A program made the translations under genes and the position numbers. The notes under the pieces were generated by a model. That model did no database searches and was not told where the DNA came from. It was given only the letters and a program-made list of their open reading frames with translations. DNA of 64,000 nucleotides from Rhodococcus sp. 4CII (lineage in GTDB: Bacteria > Actinomycetota > Actinomycetes > Mycobacteriales > Mycobacteriaceae): NCBI RefSeq assembly GCF_014256275.1, contig NZ_JACCFE010000002.1:1426001-1490000 (forward strand), read 5' to 3'. Each line of letters begins with the position of its first letter. Positions within the stretch are counted from its first letter, which is position 1. Positions 9,758 through 17,706 of this stretch are shown piece after piece.

Positions 9758-10528
9758 GTGACACTCCCGCATCCCGATTTCAGTGGCCATACCGTCGTCG
9801 TGACCGGCGGCACCAAGGGCATCGGCTTCGTCGTCGCCGAATCGTTTCTCGCCGCCGGCGCGAACGTGCTCGTCTGTGGCCGATCCGAGCCGGACAGCCT
9901 GCCCGCGCACGGTGACCGCGCCGCCGCGTTCCGCGCCACCGACGTCCGCGACCACGCCGACGCCGCCGCACTGATCGACGAGGCCGTCGCCCGCTACGGC
10001 CGCCTCGACGTCCTCGTCAACAACGCGGGTGGGTCGCCCGACGCCGACGCCGCCACCGTCTCGCCGCGTTTCGTCGAGAAGATCGTCGCGCTGAATCTGC
10101 TCGCGCCCTTCACCGTCGCCCAGGCCGCCAACGCGGTGATGCAGGGACAACCCGGCGGCGGTGCCATCGTGAACATCGGCAGCGTCTCCGCTCACGACCC
10201 GCAGCCGGGCACCGCCGCGTACAGCGCCGCGAAGGCGGGCCTGCTGGTGCTGACGAAAGCGCTTGCACTCGAATGGGCTCCGAAGGTGCGGATCAACCAC
10301 ATCACCACGGGCCTCATCCGCACGGCGAGTGCAGCCTCCGTCTACGGCGAGGACGGCGGCGCCGCCGTCACCCGGACCCTGCCGATGGGCCGGATGGCAG
10401 TGCCCTCCGACATCGCGGACGCTTGCCTGTTCCTCGCGAGCGCCCAGGCGTCGTATGTGAACGGTGCCGATCTCGCCGTCCACGGCGGCGGCGAATACCC
10501 GGCGCGGTACCTCGCGACCCATTCCTGA
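9758..10528 (+). CDS. Short-chain dehydrogenase/reductase
   Basis: A 256-residue classical SDR with TGGTKGIG (about 16-23), LVNNAGG (about 86-92), the catalytic Ser in NIGSVSAHD and YSAAK (about residue 157). It ends with the HGGGEYPARYL type tail seen in SDRs annotated as steroid or 3-hydroxyacyl-CoA dehydrogenases. Start ATG 9758. Divergent from the SDR at 8876-9637 and convergent with the igr-like operon, from which it is separated by a 51-bp palindrome. Substrate not predictable; a hydroxysteroid or acyl-CoA intermediate is likely. Confidence 0.8.
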   Translation: MTLPHPDFSGHTVVVTGGTKGIGFVVAESFLAAGANVLVCGRSEPDSLPAHGDRAAAFRATDVRDHADAAALIDEAVARYGRLDVLVNNAGGSPDADAATVSPRFVEKIVALNLLAPFTVAQAANAVMQGQPGGGAIVNIGSVSAHDPQPGTAAYSAAKAGLLVLTKALALEWAPKVRINHITTGLIRTASAASVYGEDGGAAVTRTLPMGRMAVPSDIADACLFLASAQASYVNGADLAVHGGGEYPARYLATHS

Positions 10529-10540
10529 CCCCACCTCCCG

Positions 10541-10591
10541 CGCCGAATGTCACATCGGTTCAGTTCAACTGCACCGGTGTGACATTCGGCG
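10541..10591. repeat. 51-bp palindromic element, copy 1 (25-1-25)
   Basis: Two 25-base arms around one central C. 23 of 25 positions pair; both imperfect positions are in the middle of the arm. Outer arm CGCCGAATGTCAC and inner part CAGTT/AACTG are shared with the copy at 22425-22475, while the middle differs. It lies between convergent stop codons (10528 and 10611), so it probably acts as a bidirectional transcription terminator or is a small dispersed element. Confidence 0.85.
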
Positions 10592-10610
10592 ACGGAAGCC
10601 GTGCGTGCGG

Positions 10611-11423
10611 TCAGCCGAACGACGCGCGGGCGCCGGCGATCAGTGCGCGGTCCCCCTGGACGAGTTCGAACGCCGCGTCACCCGCGTCACCCCACGCCCG
10701 CAGGGACGGCGCGTCGCCCGGGTACACCGGTGCGGCGAACCGCCCCTCCAGCCGGACGAGGTCGGCGGGGTGGACGTCCAGCTCCCGCGCGAGTTCGAGG
10801 GTGCTCGCGGCGAGCGTGCACAGCCCGTGCATGATCGGCCGGGGCTGCCCGATCCGCTCGGCCGCCGCCGGGTCGATGTGGATGTGGTGCCGGTCCCCGG
10901 TGAGCCGGTACAGCGCCGCCTGGTTCTCCGCGGTCCGCATCACCGTCTGCACGACCGGTTCGCCCTCGGGCCGAGCCGGTTTCGCAGGCCCTCGGTCGCC
11001 GCCGAAACCGCCCGCACCGGGTGCGAACAGCGACCAGGTTGCGACGAAGAACTCGGATTCGACGCGCACCTCGAACACGGCCGCCGAGCCCTTGTCCCAC
11101 ACGTCCCCGACCGACGCCGACAACGCGATCTCGCCGCGCCGCGGCAGCGGTGCCAGCACCGTCAGTTCCTGCGATCCGTGCAACGCCGTCTTCGTGTCGA
11201 ACGCGCCCCGCGACCCCAATTCGTCCGGCGCCCACTGGGCGAGCGTGAGAGCGAATGTGGGCAGCACCCGCAGACGCTCCTCGAAGACGAGGTCCAATTC
11301 GGTGGCGCGCGCACCCACCGACAGTGCGTACAGGATGGCGTCGCGCTCGTCGTAACTCACGGTGCGGGTTCCGAGATCCGCGCCACTCCACGCTCCGGCC
11401 GTCGTGCGTTCCGTCGTCGTCAT
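10611..11423 (-). CDS. MaoC-like (R)-specific enoyl-CoA hydratase, ChsH3/Hsd4B-like
   Basis: A 270-residue double hot-dog hydratase. The C-terminal hot dog has the catalytic pattern YRLTGDRHHIHIDP (about residues 169-182) and PIMHGLCT, the Asp/His dyad of hydratase 2. Length and layout fit the MaoC protein next to ltp2 in mycobacteria (Rv3538, ChsH3). It would hydrate a steroid side-chain enoyl-CoA. ATG 11423 lies 3 bases downstream of the aldolase stop; it is the last gene of the igr-like operon. A second paralogue is at 23139-24011, so the two may serve different side-chain lengths. Confidence 0.8.
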   Translation of the reverse strand: MTTTERTTAGAWSGADLGTRTVSYDERDAILYALSVGARATELDLVFEERLRVLPTFALTLAQWAPDELGSRGAFDTKTALHGSQELTVLAPLPRRGEIALSASVGDVWDKGSAAVFEVRVESEFFVATWSLFAPGAGGFGGDRGPAKPARPEGEPVVQTVMRTAENQAALYRLTGDRHHIHIDPAAAERIGQPRPIMHGLCTLAASTLELARELDVHPADLVRLEGRFAAPVYPGDAPSLRAWGDAGDAAFELVQGDRALIAGARASFG

Positions 11424-11425
11424 GA

Positions 11426-12604
11426 TCAGTCCTCTCTGCCCAGGATCAGGCCGCTGGTGGGCACTGCCGTGCCCGCGGTCACCAGCACGTTGCCGATGCC
11501 GTCCGGTTGTGTCGTCGACGTTCCGCGGATCAGGCGAACCGCCTCCGCGATGCCGTTCACGCCGTGCAGATAGGCCTCGCCGATCTGGCCGCCGTGCGTG
11601 TTGGCCGGGAGCCGACCGCCGACCTCGAGGTTGCCGTCCCGGATGAAGTCCTGCGCCTCGCCCGGGCCGCAGAACCCGAGTTCCTCGAGTTGCGGGAGGA
11701 CGAGCGGGGTGAAGTGGTCGTAGAGGATCGCCGCCGAGATGTCGTCCGGTGCGAGACCACTCTGCCCGTACAGTTGCCTGCCCACGAGACCCATCTCGGG
11801 TATTCCGGTGATCTCGGGCCGGTAGTAGCTGGCCATCATGTGCTGGTCCTTGCCGGAGCCCTGCGCGGCGGCCTTGACGATCGCAGGGGTGGTGCGGAGG
11901 TCCTTGGCGCGTTCGGCGGAGACGACGACGAGGGCCTGCCCGCCGTCGGTTTCCTGGCAGCAGTCCAGCAGGTGCAGCGGTTCCGCGATCCACCTCGACT
12001 GCTGGTGGTCGTCGAGGGTGATGGGCCGTCCGTGAAACCAGGCGGCGGGGTTGACGGCGGCGTGCTTGCGCGCGACCACCGCGACCCGGCCGAAGTCCTC
12101 GCTCGTGGCGCCGTACCGGTGCATGTACCGGCGGGCGAACATCGCCACCCACTGGGCGGGCGTCGACAGTCCCTGCGGGGTCAGCCAGGCGTACGCGGCA
12201 CGATCGGCGGTGCTGTCCATCGGACGGTCGTGCTGCCCGAGTCCGTACCGCACGCCGGACCGTTCGTTGAACGCGCGATAGCAGACGACGGCTTCCGCGA
12301 CACCCGTGGCGACGGCCATGGCCGCCTGCTGGACGGTGGCGCACGCGGCGCCGCCGCCGTATCCGATGCGGGAGAAGAACTTCAGCTCCCCGATGCCCGT
12401 GTTGCGGGCGACGAGCACCTCCCCGTTCGTCTCGGCGGTGTACGTGGCGAGGCCGTCGACCTCCGACGGGTCGATCCCGGCGTCGGCGAGGGCGGCAACG
12501 ATCGCCTCGCAGGCCAGTTGCAGTTCGCTTCGCCCGGAGTTCTTGGAGAATTCGGTGGCTCCGATGCCGACGATGGCGGCGGCGCCGGACAGGGTGCTGG
12601 TCAC
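11426..12604 (-). CDS. Ltp2-like steroid side-chain aldolase (SCP2-thiolase fold)
   Basis: A 392-residue thiolase-superfamily protein of the lipid-transfer/Ltp2 type (FSRIGYGGGAACATVQ at about 79-94; PANTHGGQIGEAYLHG at about 337-352). It lacks the C-terminal CxG cysteine motif of true thiolases, as expected for the retro-aldolases that release a short acyl-CoA and leave a 17-keto steroid. Ltp2 works in complex with the DUF35 domain of ChsH2, here encoded at 14141-15079. GTG 12604 overlaps the previous stop as GTGA and has GGGAGG about six bases upstream; ATG 12625 is the alternative. Family and operon order make the assignment firm; substrate specificity (cholate versus cholesterol) is inferred. 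Confidence 0.85.
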   Translation of the reverse strand: MTSTLSGAAAIVGIGATEFSKNSGRSELQLACEAIVAALADAGIDPSEVDGLATYTAETNGEVLVARNTGIGELKFFSRIGYGGGAACATVQQAAMAVATGVAEAVVCYRAFNERSGVRYGLGQHDRPMDSTADRAAYAWLTPQGLSTPAQWVAMFARRYMHRYGATSEDFGRVAVVARKHAAVNPAAWFHGRPITLDDHQQSRWIAEPLHLLDCCQETDGGQALVVVSAERAKDLRTTPAIVKAAAQGSGKDQHMMASYYRPEITGIPEMGLVGRQLYGQSGLAPDDISAAILYDHFTPLVLPQLEELGFCGPGEAQDFIRDGNLEVGGRLPANTHGGQIGEAYLHGVNGIAEAVRLIRGTSTTQPDGIGNVLVTAGTAVPTSGLILGRED

Positions 12605-13032
12605 CGGTTCCCTCCCGCGGTCCACGTGACGGCGACGGTGCCGGTGACGTGATCGCCGAGGCTGTTCGCGCCCCGGATCTGCACGGTCACGAGGCCGTCG
12701 TCCTTCGCGATCACCTCACCGGTCAAAGTCATCACGTCACCCGGGTGGTTGGGGGCACCGAGCCGCACCGCGATCCGGCGCAACGACGCGCGCGGACCGG
12801 CCCAGTCGGTGACGAACCGCCCCACCAGCCCGTTGGTGGTGAGGATGTTCATGAACACGTCCTTCGATCCCCTCTCCTTCGCGAGTGCCGGGTCGTGGTG
12901 GACGTCCTGGAAGTCGCGGGTGGCGAGGGCGGTGGCGACGATCAGAGTGCGGGTCAGGGGAATCTGCAGCTCCGGCAGCCGATCGCCGATCGCGACGAGC
13001 TCGTAGATCGTGGCGCCGACGGTCGCGGTCAT
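12601..13032 (-). CDS. MaoC-like enoyl-CoA hydratase subunit, ChsH1-like
   Basis: A 143-residue single hot-dog protein with RDFQDVHHDPALAKERG (about 39-55), the conserved MaoC catalytic segment containing the Asp and His. In mycobacteria ChsH1 pairs with ChsH2 to hydrate the 3-carbon side-chain enoyl-CoA. Here the ChsH2-like gene is two positions upstream in the same operon. ATG 13032 overlaps the upstream stop by ATGA, and its own stop overlaps the aldolase start by GTGA, so translation is coupled on both sides. Confidence 0.85.
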   Translation of the reverse strand: MTATVGATIYELVAIGDRLPELQIPLTRTLIVATALATRDFQDVHHDPALAKERGSKDVFMNILTTNGLVGRFVTDWAGPRASLRRIAVRLGAPNHPGDVMTLTGEVIAKDDGLVTVQIRGANSLGDHVTGTVAVTWTAGGNR

Positions 13033-14141
13033 GCGACCACCTCGACGCCGGCCGCGAGCTGCGCACCCAGCCAGGCCAGATCGGCACTCGCGCCGCCGAG
13101 GGTGGCCGCGAGCTGCTTGCCCCACAGCAGGTGCCGGTGCACGGGGTAGTCGGTGTCGACTCCGATTCCGCCGTGCACGTGCTGCGTGCGGTGCACCACC
13201 CGCTGACCGCCGTCGGTCGCCCACCACTTGGCCACCAGCACAGCGGTTCCCGGATCCTCCCCGTTCGCGAGGAGCCAGACGGCCTGCCACAGGGTGACGC
13301 GCATGGCCTCGAGGTCGATGTAGCAGTCCGCGAGCTGATGCGTCACGGCCTGGAACGTCGCGAGTGGGCGGCCGAACTGGGTGCGTCCGTTGAGGTAGGT
13401 GACGGCCTGACGCACCGCGCCTTCGCCGACGCCCAGTTGCAGGGCGGCGACGGCGAGTTCCGCCCGGTCGAGCAGCCACCGCACGCCGGTGCCGTCCGCC
13501 GGGCCGAGCGGCTCCGCAGGAGCGGCGTCGAACGTGACGTTCCCGCAGATCTCGCGGGTGGTCGACTCCGCCTGCTGCGCAGTCACTCCCGCCGCGCCGC
13601 GGTCCACCAGGAACAGCGCCGGACCGGTGTCGGTGGTCGCGGTGACGAGGAGGTGTTCGGCGACGTGCGCCGCCGGGACCGCGGCCTTGGCGCCGTGCAC
13701 CTGCCAACCGCCGTCCACCTCACGTGCCGTCGTCGACGGTTCGCCCGGGTCGGCCGGTCCGAACTCCTCGAGCCCGACGGTGAGGATCAGGCTGCCGGCG
13801 GCCGCCGCGGGGACCAGTGCGTCCCGTTGCTCCGGCGTCCCGAATTCGCCGATCGCGAGCGCAGCGAGCACGTGCGGCCACACCGGAACCGGTGCGACGT
13901 GCTTGCCCTGTTCCTCGAGCAGCACGTACAGTTCCCCGAGTCCGGTGCCGCCGCCCCCGAGGTTCTCGGGCAGGGCGATGCCGAGCAGCCCGGTGGTGGC
14001 CAGTTCGCGCCACAGTTCCCGGTCGATCCGGTCGGCGCTCGTCTCGACGTCCTTGATCCGCTCGGGCCGCGACCCGGCGGCGAACACGTCGGCGGCCAGT
14101 CCGCGCACCGCCTCCTGCTCCTCGCTGAATGTGAAGTCCAT
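13029..14141 (-). CDS. Acyl-CoA dehydrogenase subunit, ChsE1/FadE28-like
   Basis: A 370-residue acyl-CoA dehydrogenase. C-terminal RTQFGRPLATFQAVTHQLAD (about residues 273-292) and HVHGGIGVDTDYPVHR (about 332-347) are the FAD and dimer-interface segments of the family. The middle domain lacks the usual SEPxxGSD loop. This degenerate pattern matches FadE28 (ChsE1), which forms an alpha2beta2 enzyme with FadE29 (ChsE2); the ChsE2-like partner is at 15076-16242. The pair oxidises the short steroid side-chain acyl-CoA. Start ATG 14141 overlaps the upstream stop by one base (TGATG). Confidence 0.85.
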   Translation of the reverse strand: MDFTFSEEQEAVRGLAADVFAAGSRPERIKDVETSADRIDRELWRELATTGLLGIALPENLGGGGTGLGELYVLLEEQGKHVAPVPVWPHVLAALAIGEFGTPEQRDALVPAAAAGSLILTVGLEEFGPADPGEPSTTAREVDGGWQVHGAKAAVPAAHVAEHLLVTATTDTGPALFLVDRGAAGVTAQQAESTTREICGNVTFDAAPAEPLGPADGTGVRWLLDRAELAVAALQLGVGEGAVRQAVTYLNGRTQFGRPLATFQAVTHQLADCYIDLEAMRVTLWQAVWLLANGEDPGTAVLVAKWWATDGGQRVVHRTQHVHGGIGVDTDYPVHRHLLWGKQLAATLGGASADLAWLGAQLAAGVEVVA

Positions 14142-15079
14142 CAGTTCTCCTCCAGTGCTGCGGGCCGGAACGCCGGAAGTGTGAGTTCCGGGTCGGCGTC
14201 GATCCAGTCCAGTTCCACCGGCATCCCGATGTGCACGTGCTCGGGTTCGACGCCGGTCATGTTGGCGATCAGCCGGGTGCCCTCCGCGAGTTCGATCACC
14301 GCGACGATCAGCGGGTAGTCGAAGGCGTCGATCTTCGGGTGGTGATTGACGACGAACGTGTAGACGGTGCCGCGCCCCGACGCGTCGACGGTGTCCCAGT
14401 CGGTGGAGCGGCACTCCCCGCACATCGGCCCGGTCGGATGCCGCAGCACACCGCAGTTCGTGCACCGCTGGATGACGAGGCGGTGCTCGCGCGCGGCGGC
14501 GAACCAGAAGGCGTTGTCGTCGTTGAGGGCGGGCCGCGGGCGCAGGGCGCACGGGGCCTCGTGCTGGGCGGGCCGGAAGCGGAGTGTCCGCCACCGCTGG
14601 GTGCCGACGATCTCACCGTCGCCGTTGCGGTACGTCTTGAGCGTGGTGACGAAATGTCCGGCGCCGAGCCCGGTCTGCTTCTCCGCCGACACGGACTCGA
14701 CCACCTCGGTCATGCACACCCGGTCGCCGGGACGGAGTTCGGTGAAGAATTCCTGTTCGGAATCGGTGGCGACGACGGACGTGAAACCCGCCTCGTCGAG
14801 CGTGCCGATCAGCGCCGTCCACACGGCCGAGGGGTCGGCGCCCGACATCTTGTCGGCGAACGTGCGCATCGTCCACACCTGCAGCATCGGGGCGGGCGCC
14901 ACGGCGCCGTCGCGGCCGGTGGCGCGCGCGGCGTCGTCGTCGAGGTACACGGGGCTGGTGTCGCCCATCGCTTCGGCCCAGTGCCGGATCATGGGAGTGT
15001 TCACGGGGTCGGGGCCCCAGGTGGCCGGGACGATCGTCCGTCCCTCGAAGGCGCGCAGCCGGGTGAGGAGGTCGCTCAT
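14141..15079 (-). CDS. Enoyl-CoA hydratase fused to DUF35, ChsH2-like
   Basis: A 312-residue two-domain protein. The N-terminal part (to about 170) is a MaoC hot dog with no obvious catalytic dyad; the C-terminal part is a DUF35 OB-fold with a zinc ribbon, CTNCGVLRHPTGPMCGEC (about 202-219). Size and order equal ChsH2 (Rv3542c). The MaoC half forms the hydratase with the ChsH1-like protein; the DUF35 half binds the Ltp2-type aldolase and channels the hydrated product. ATG 15079 overlaps the upstream stop (ATGA) and its stop overlaps the next start, so subunits are likely made in fixed ratio. Confidence 0.88.
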   Translation of the reverse strand: MSDLLTRLRAFEGRTIVPATWGPDPVNTPMIRHWAEAMGDTSPVYLDDDAARATGRDGAVAPAPMLQVWTMRTFADKMSGADPSAVWTALIGTLDEAGFTSVVATDSEQEFFTELRPGDRVCMTEVVESVSAEKQTGLGAGHFVTTLKTYRNGDGEIVGTQRWRTLRFRPAQHEAPCALRPRPALNDDNAFWFAAAREHRLVIQRCTNCGVLRHPTGPMCGECRSTDWDTVDASGRGTVYTFVVNHHPKIDAFDYPLIVAVIELAEGTRLIANMTGVEPEHVHIGMPVELDWIDADPELTLPAFRPAALEEN

Positions 15080-16242
15080 TTGCTCCTCGTCTCGCGGACG
15101 AGTCCGAGGCCGAGGGTGCCGACCATGTCGCGGAGTACCTCGTTGACTCCGCCGCCGAACGTGTTGACCACGCTCTGCCGGGAGATCTGTTCGATCTGGC
15201 CGGCGAGGATCGCGCCCGGCGACCCGGGCCGCAGCCGTCCGGCGGCGCCGAGGATCCCGAGCAGCGTGCGATAGACGTCGACGTGGGTTTCGGTGCCGTA
15301 CGTCTTGGTGGCGCCGGCGTCGGCTCCCGACAACGCATCCCGCGCGACCGCCGCGGTCATCTTCCAGTTCAGCAAACGCATCGCCTCGAGCTTCGCGTGG
15401 GTGCGCGCGAAATCCGTCTGCACCCATGGGATGTCGAGGGCGCCGTTCTGCCGGGCCCAGTCGAGGACCTGATGCCACAGCCCGAGTGTGCGTCCGCCGA
15501 GCGCCGCGAGCCCGATCCGTTCGTGATTGAGTTGCGCGGTGATCAGCTGCCACCCGCCGTGCACTTCCCCGACGACCTCCTCGTCACCGACCCGGATCCC
15601 GCTGTAGTACGTCGACGTGACCGTCAGCCCTCCCACCGTGGAAATCGGTGACCAGCTGAAGCCGGGGTCGTCCGTGGGAACGATGAGGATCGAGATGCCC
15701 TTGTGCTTCGGGGCGTCCGCGTCGGTGCGGCACGCGAGCCACACGTAATCGGCGGTGTTGGCGCCGCTGGTGAAGATCTTGCTGCCGTCGACCACCCACG
15801 AGCCGCCGTCACGGACGGCCCGGGTCTGCAGCGACGCCAGGTCGGTACCGGCCTCCGGTTCGGTGTAGCCGATGGCGAAGACGATGTCTCCGGCGAGGAT
15901 GCCGGGAAGGAACCGCGCCTTCTGCTCCGCGGTGCCGTACTTCATCAGCGTCGGGCCGACCGTGTTGACGGTGACGAACGGGAACGGCAACCCGGCCCGC
16001 TGCACCTCGTCGAAGAACACGAACTGGTCCTCGATCGACCGCCCCTGCCCGCCGTACTCCACCGGCCAGCCGACGCCCAGCCAGCCGTCCTTCCCCAGCA
16101 GCCGCACGATGTCGCGGAAGTGCTCGCCGCCCACACCTTCCTCGCCGGCGACGCGCCTCGTCTCCTCCGGCAGCAGCGCCGCGAAGTAGGCGCGCAACTC
16201 CCGCCGGAGTTCCCGCTGCGCGGGCGATTCCCTCAGATTCAT
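15076..16242 (-). CDS. Acyl-CoA dehydrogenase subunit, ChsE2/FadE29-like
   Basis: A 388-residue acyl-CoA dehydrogenase with the hallmark IGYTEPEAGTDLASLQ loop (about residues 128-143) and a C-terminal FGGGVNEVLRDM segment (about 364-375), both remembered from FadE29/ChsE2. With the ChsE1-like protein (13029-14141) it should form the alpha2beta2 dehydrogenase for the short steroid side chain. It is the first gene of a six-gene operon running to 10611. One copy of the 15-bp operator motif (16326-16340) lies 84 bases upstream, between this gene and the divergent SnoaL-like gene. Confidence 0.88.
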   Translation of the reverse strand: MNLRESPAQRELRRELRAYFAALLPEETRRVAGEEGVGGEHFRDIVRLLGKDGWLGVGWPVEYGGQGRSIEDQFVFFDEVQRAGLPFPFVTVNTVGPTLMKYGTAEQKARFLPGILAGDIVFAIGYTEPEAGTDLASLQTRAVRDGGSWVVDGSKIFTSGANTADYVWLACRTDADAPKHKGISILIVPTDDPGFSWSPISTVGGLTVTSTYYSGIRVGDEEVVGEVHGGWQLITAQLNHERIGLAALGGRTLGLWHQVLDWARQNGALDIPWVQTDFARTHAKLEAMRLLNWKMTAAVARDALSGADAGATKTYGTETHVDVYRTLLGILGAAGRLRPGSPGAILAGQIEQISRQSVVNTFGGGVNEVLRDMVGTLGLGLVRETRSK

Positions 16243-16325
16243 CGGCGTCCTCCTCGAGCCTGTGCGTGGCTGTCGCCACCTGTGTTGTGGACGCTAACCA
16301 GCGCTCCCCCGCCTCACCGCCGATG

Positions 16326-16340
16326 TCTCGGTGAGCGGGA
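16326..16340 (+). promoter_or_regulatory. 15-bp operator motif, site 1
   Basis: TCTCGGTGAGCGGGA, between the divergent starts of the igr-like operon (16242) and the SnoaL-like gene (16382). It is one of nine intergenic copies of a shared pseudo-palindrome, TCTCG-nTnAn-CGGGA. Confidence 0.65.
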
Positions 16341-16381
16341 GGTGGTTGTCGCCGGTGCCGCATGTCCGCTGGAATGGTCGG

Positions 16382-16822
16382 ATGGCCACCGGATTCGCTG
16401 TCACCGAACTCACCGCCCGCTACGCGCGGGCCGTCGACCGGCGCGAGGCGGCAACGCTCGCGGCACTGTTCGACACCGACGCGACGTTCGTCCTTCCCCC
16501 GGCGCTGACGGGCACCGGTGCGGCGAGCGAACTCCGCGGCAACGCGGTGCTCGCGGGCGCCGTCGTGGACGCGGTCTCGCATCTGCAGTCCACCCGGCAC
16601 GTCGTCCACCAGCAGGTGATCGACGTGGACGGGTCGACGGCGTCGGGCGAGACGTACTGCACGGCGCATCACGTCTATTCGGGCCGAAACGGCTACCGCG
16701 ACAACCGGATCGCGCTGCGCTACCACGACCGCTACGTGCTCGGCGACGCCGGCTGGAAGTTCTCCCGGCGCGAACTGATCGTCGACTTCAGCGAGGACGT
16801 GCCGGTCACGGTGCCGGATTGA
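16382..16822 (+). CDS. SnoaL/NTF2-fold protein, candidate steroid dehydratase
   Basis: A 146-residue SnoaL_4-type protein (one alpha+beta cone domain). It has Tyr14-x4-Asp19 near the N-terminus and TRHVVHQQ around His73, the same order as the Tyr/Asp/His set of the bile acid 7-alpha-dehydratase BaiE. The fold also includes ketosteroid isomerase, polyketide cyclases and proteins without enzyme activity, so dehydratase function is a hypothesis. ATG 16382 gives the usual N-terminus. The gene is convergent with, and overlaps by 17 bases, an F420-type LLM oxidoreductase; a similar pair recurs at 49377-50752. The island operator motif is 41 bases upstream. Confidence 0.7.
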   Translation: MATGFAVTELTARYARAVDRREAATLAALFDTDATFVLPPALTGTGAASELRGNAVLAGAVVDAVSHLQSTRHVVHQQVIDVDGSTASGETYCTAHHVYSGRNGYRDNRIALRYHDRYVLGDAGWKFSRRELIVDFSEDVPVTVPD

Positions 16823-17693
16823 GCCCCAATCGCGCCGCGCAGGCGGCCATCTCGTCGACGACCTGGCCGAGGGACTGCGCGTGCCGGGACGCCGAGAGCA
16901 CGAGCCGGTCTGCGCCCAGTTCCCGGAACCGATCGAGCCTGGCCTCGTCCAGTCGCGGCAGGGTGGCACCCAGCACGAGGTCGACGTCGGCGGGGTCGCG
17001 TCCGGCGTCCGCTGCCGCCGCCCGCATGCGGGTGATCGCCCCGTCCAGGTCGTCGCCGGCGAGACCGAGCGGCTGGAACCCGTCCCCGAGTCTCCCGGCC
17101 CGCCGCGCGGCCGCCGGGCTGTGTCCGCCGATGTACAGCGGCACTCCCGAATCCCGGTGCGGTTTGGGCCAGCTCTGGGCTCCGCGGAAGGAGAAGTACT
17201 CGCCCGGAAAGTCGACGGCGCCCGTGCCCGACCACAGGGCCCGCATCACCGCGATCGCCTCGTCGGCCACGGCACCGCGCCGATCGAAGTCGCCGCCGCA
17301 CGCCTCGATCTCCTCCCGCATCCAGCCGAGACCGAGGCAGATGCGCAGCCGTCCCCCGGACAGCAGGTCCAGGGTGGCGAGCCGTTTCGCCAATACCACC
17401 GGGTGGTGATTGGGCAGGACCAGCACTCCCGTCGCCAGACCCAGGGTCGTCGTGGCACCGGCGACGAACGACAGCAGTTCCAGCGGGTCCGGGAGGCTGC
17501 AGTCGTCGGGCAGGTGCGACTTCCCGGTGGGCGAGTACGGATAGTCGCTCGTCGTGTCGGCGATGACGACCGAATGCTCGACGGCCGAGATCTCGTCGAA
17601 TCCGAGTGATTCGGCCGCCCGGGCGAATTCGAGTATCCACTCGGGCTCGCCCGCCCGTCCCAGTTCGACGGGAATCACCACACCCAGTTTCAT
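16806..17693 (-). CDS. LLM-class F420-dependent oxidoreductase
   Basis: A 295-residue luciferase-like TIM barrel protein (MKLGVVIPVELG start; AVEHSVV; TGVLVLPNHHPVVLAKRLAT; GGRLRICLGLGWMREE). This is the TIGR03619-like group common in F420-producing actinobacteria, which move hydride between F420 and organic substrates. Start ATG 17693 is preceded by GGTGAGGGTGAG. It follows the FadD17-like ligase by 13 bases and belongs to the minus-strand unit 20594 to 16806. The adjoining SnoaL-like gene suggests joint action on a ring intermediate. Use of FMN instead of F420 cannot be excluded. Confidence 0.75.
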   Translation of the reverse strand: MKLGVVIPVELGRAGEPEWILEFARAAESLGFDEISAVEHSVVIADTTSDYPYSPTGKSHLPDDCSLPDPLELLSFVAGATTTLGLATGVLVLPNHHPVVLAKRLATLDLLSGGRLRICLGLGWMREEIEACGGDFDRRGAVADEAIAVMRALWSGTGAVDFPGEYFSFRGAQSWPKPHRDSGVPLYIGGHSPAAARRAGRLGDGFQPLGLAGDDLDGAITRMRAAAADAGRDPADVDLVLGATLPRLDEARLDRFRELGADRLVLSASRHAQSLGQVVDEMAACAARLGLNPAP

Positions 17694-17706
17694 CTCACCC
17701 TCACCG

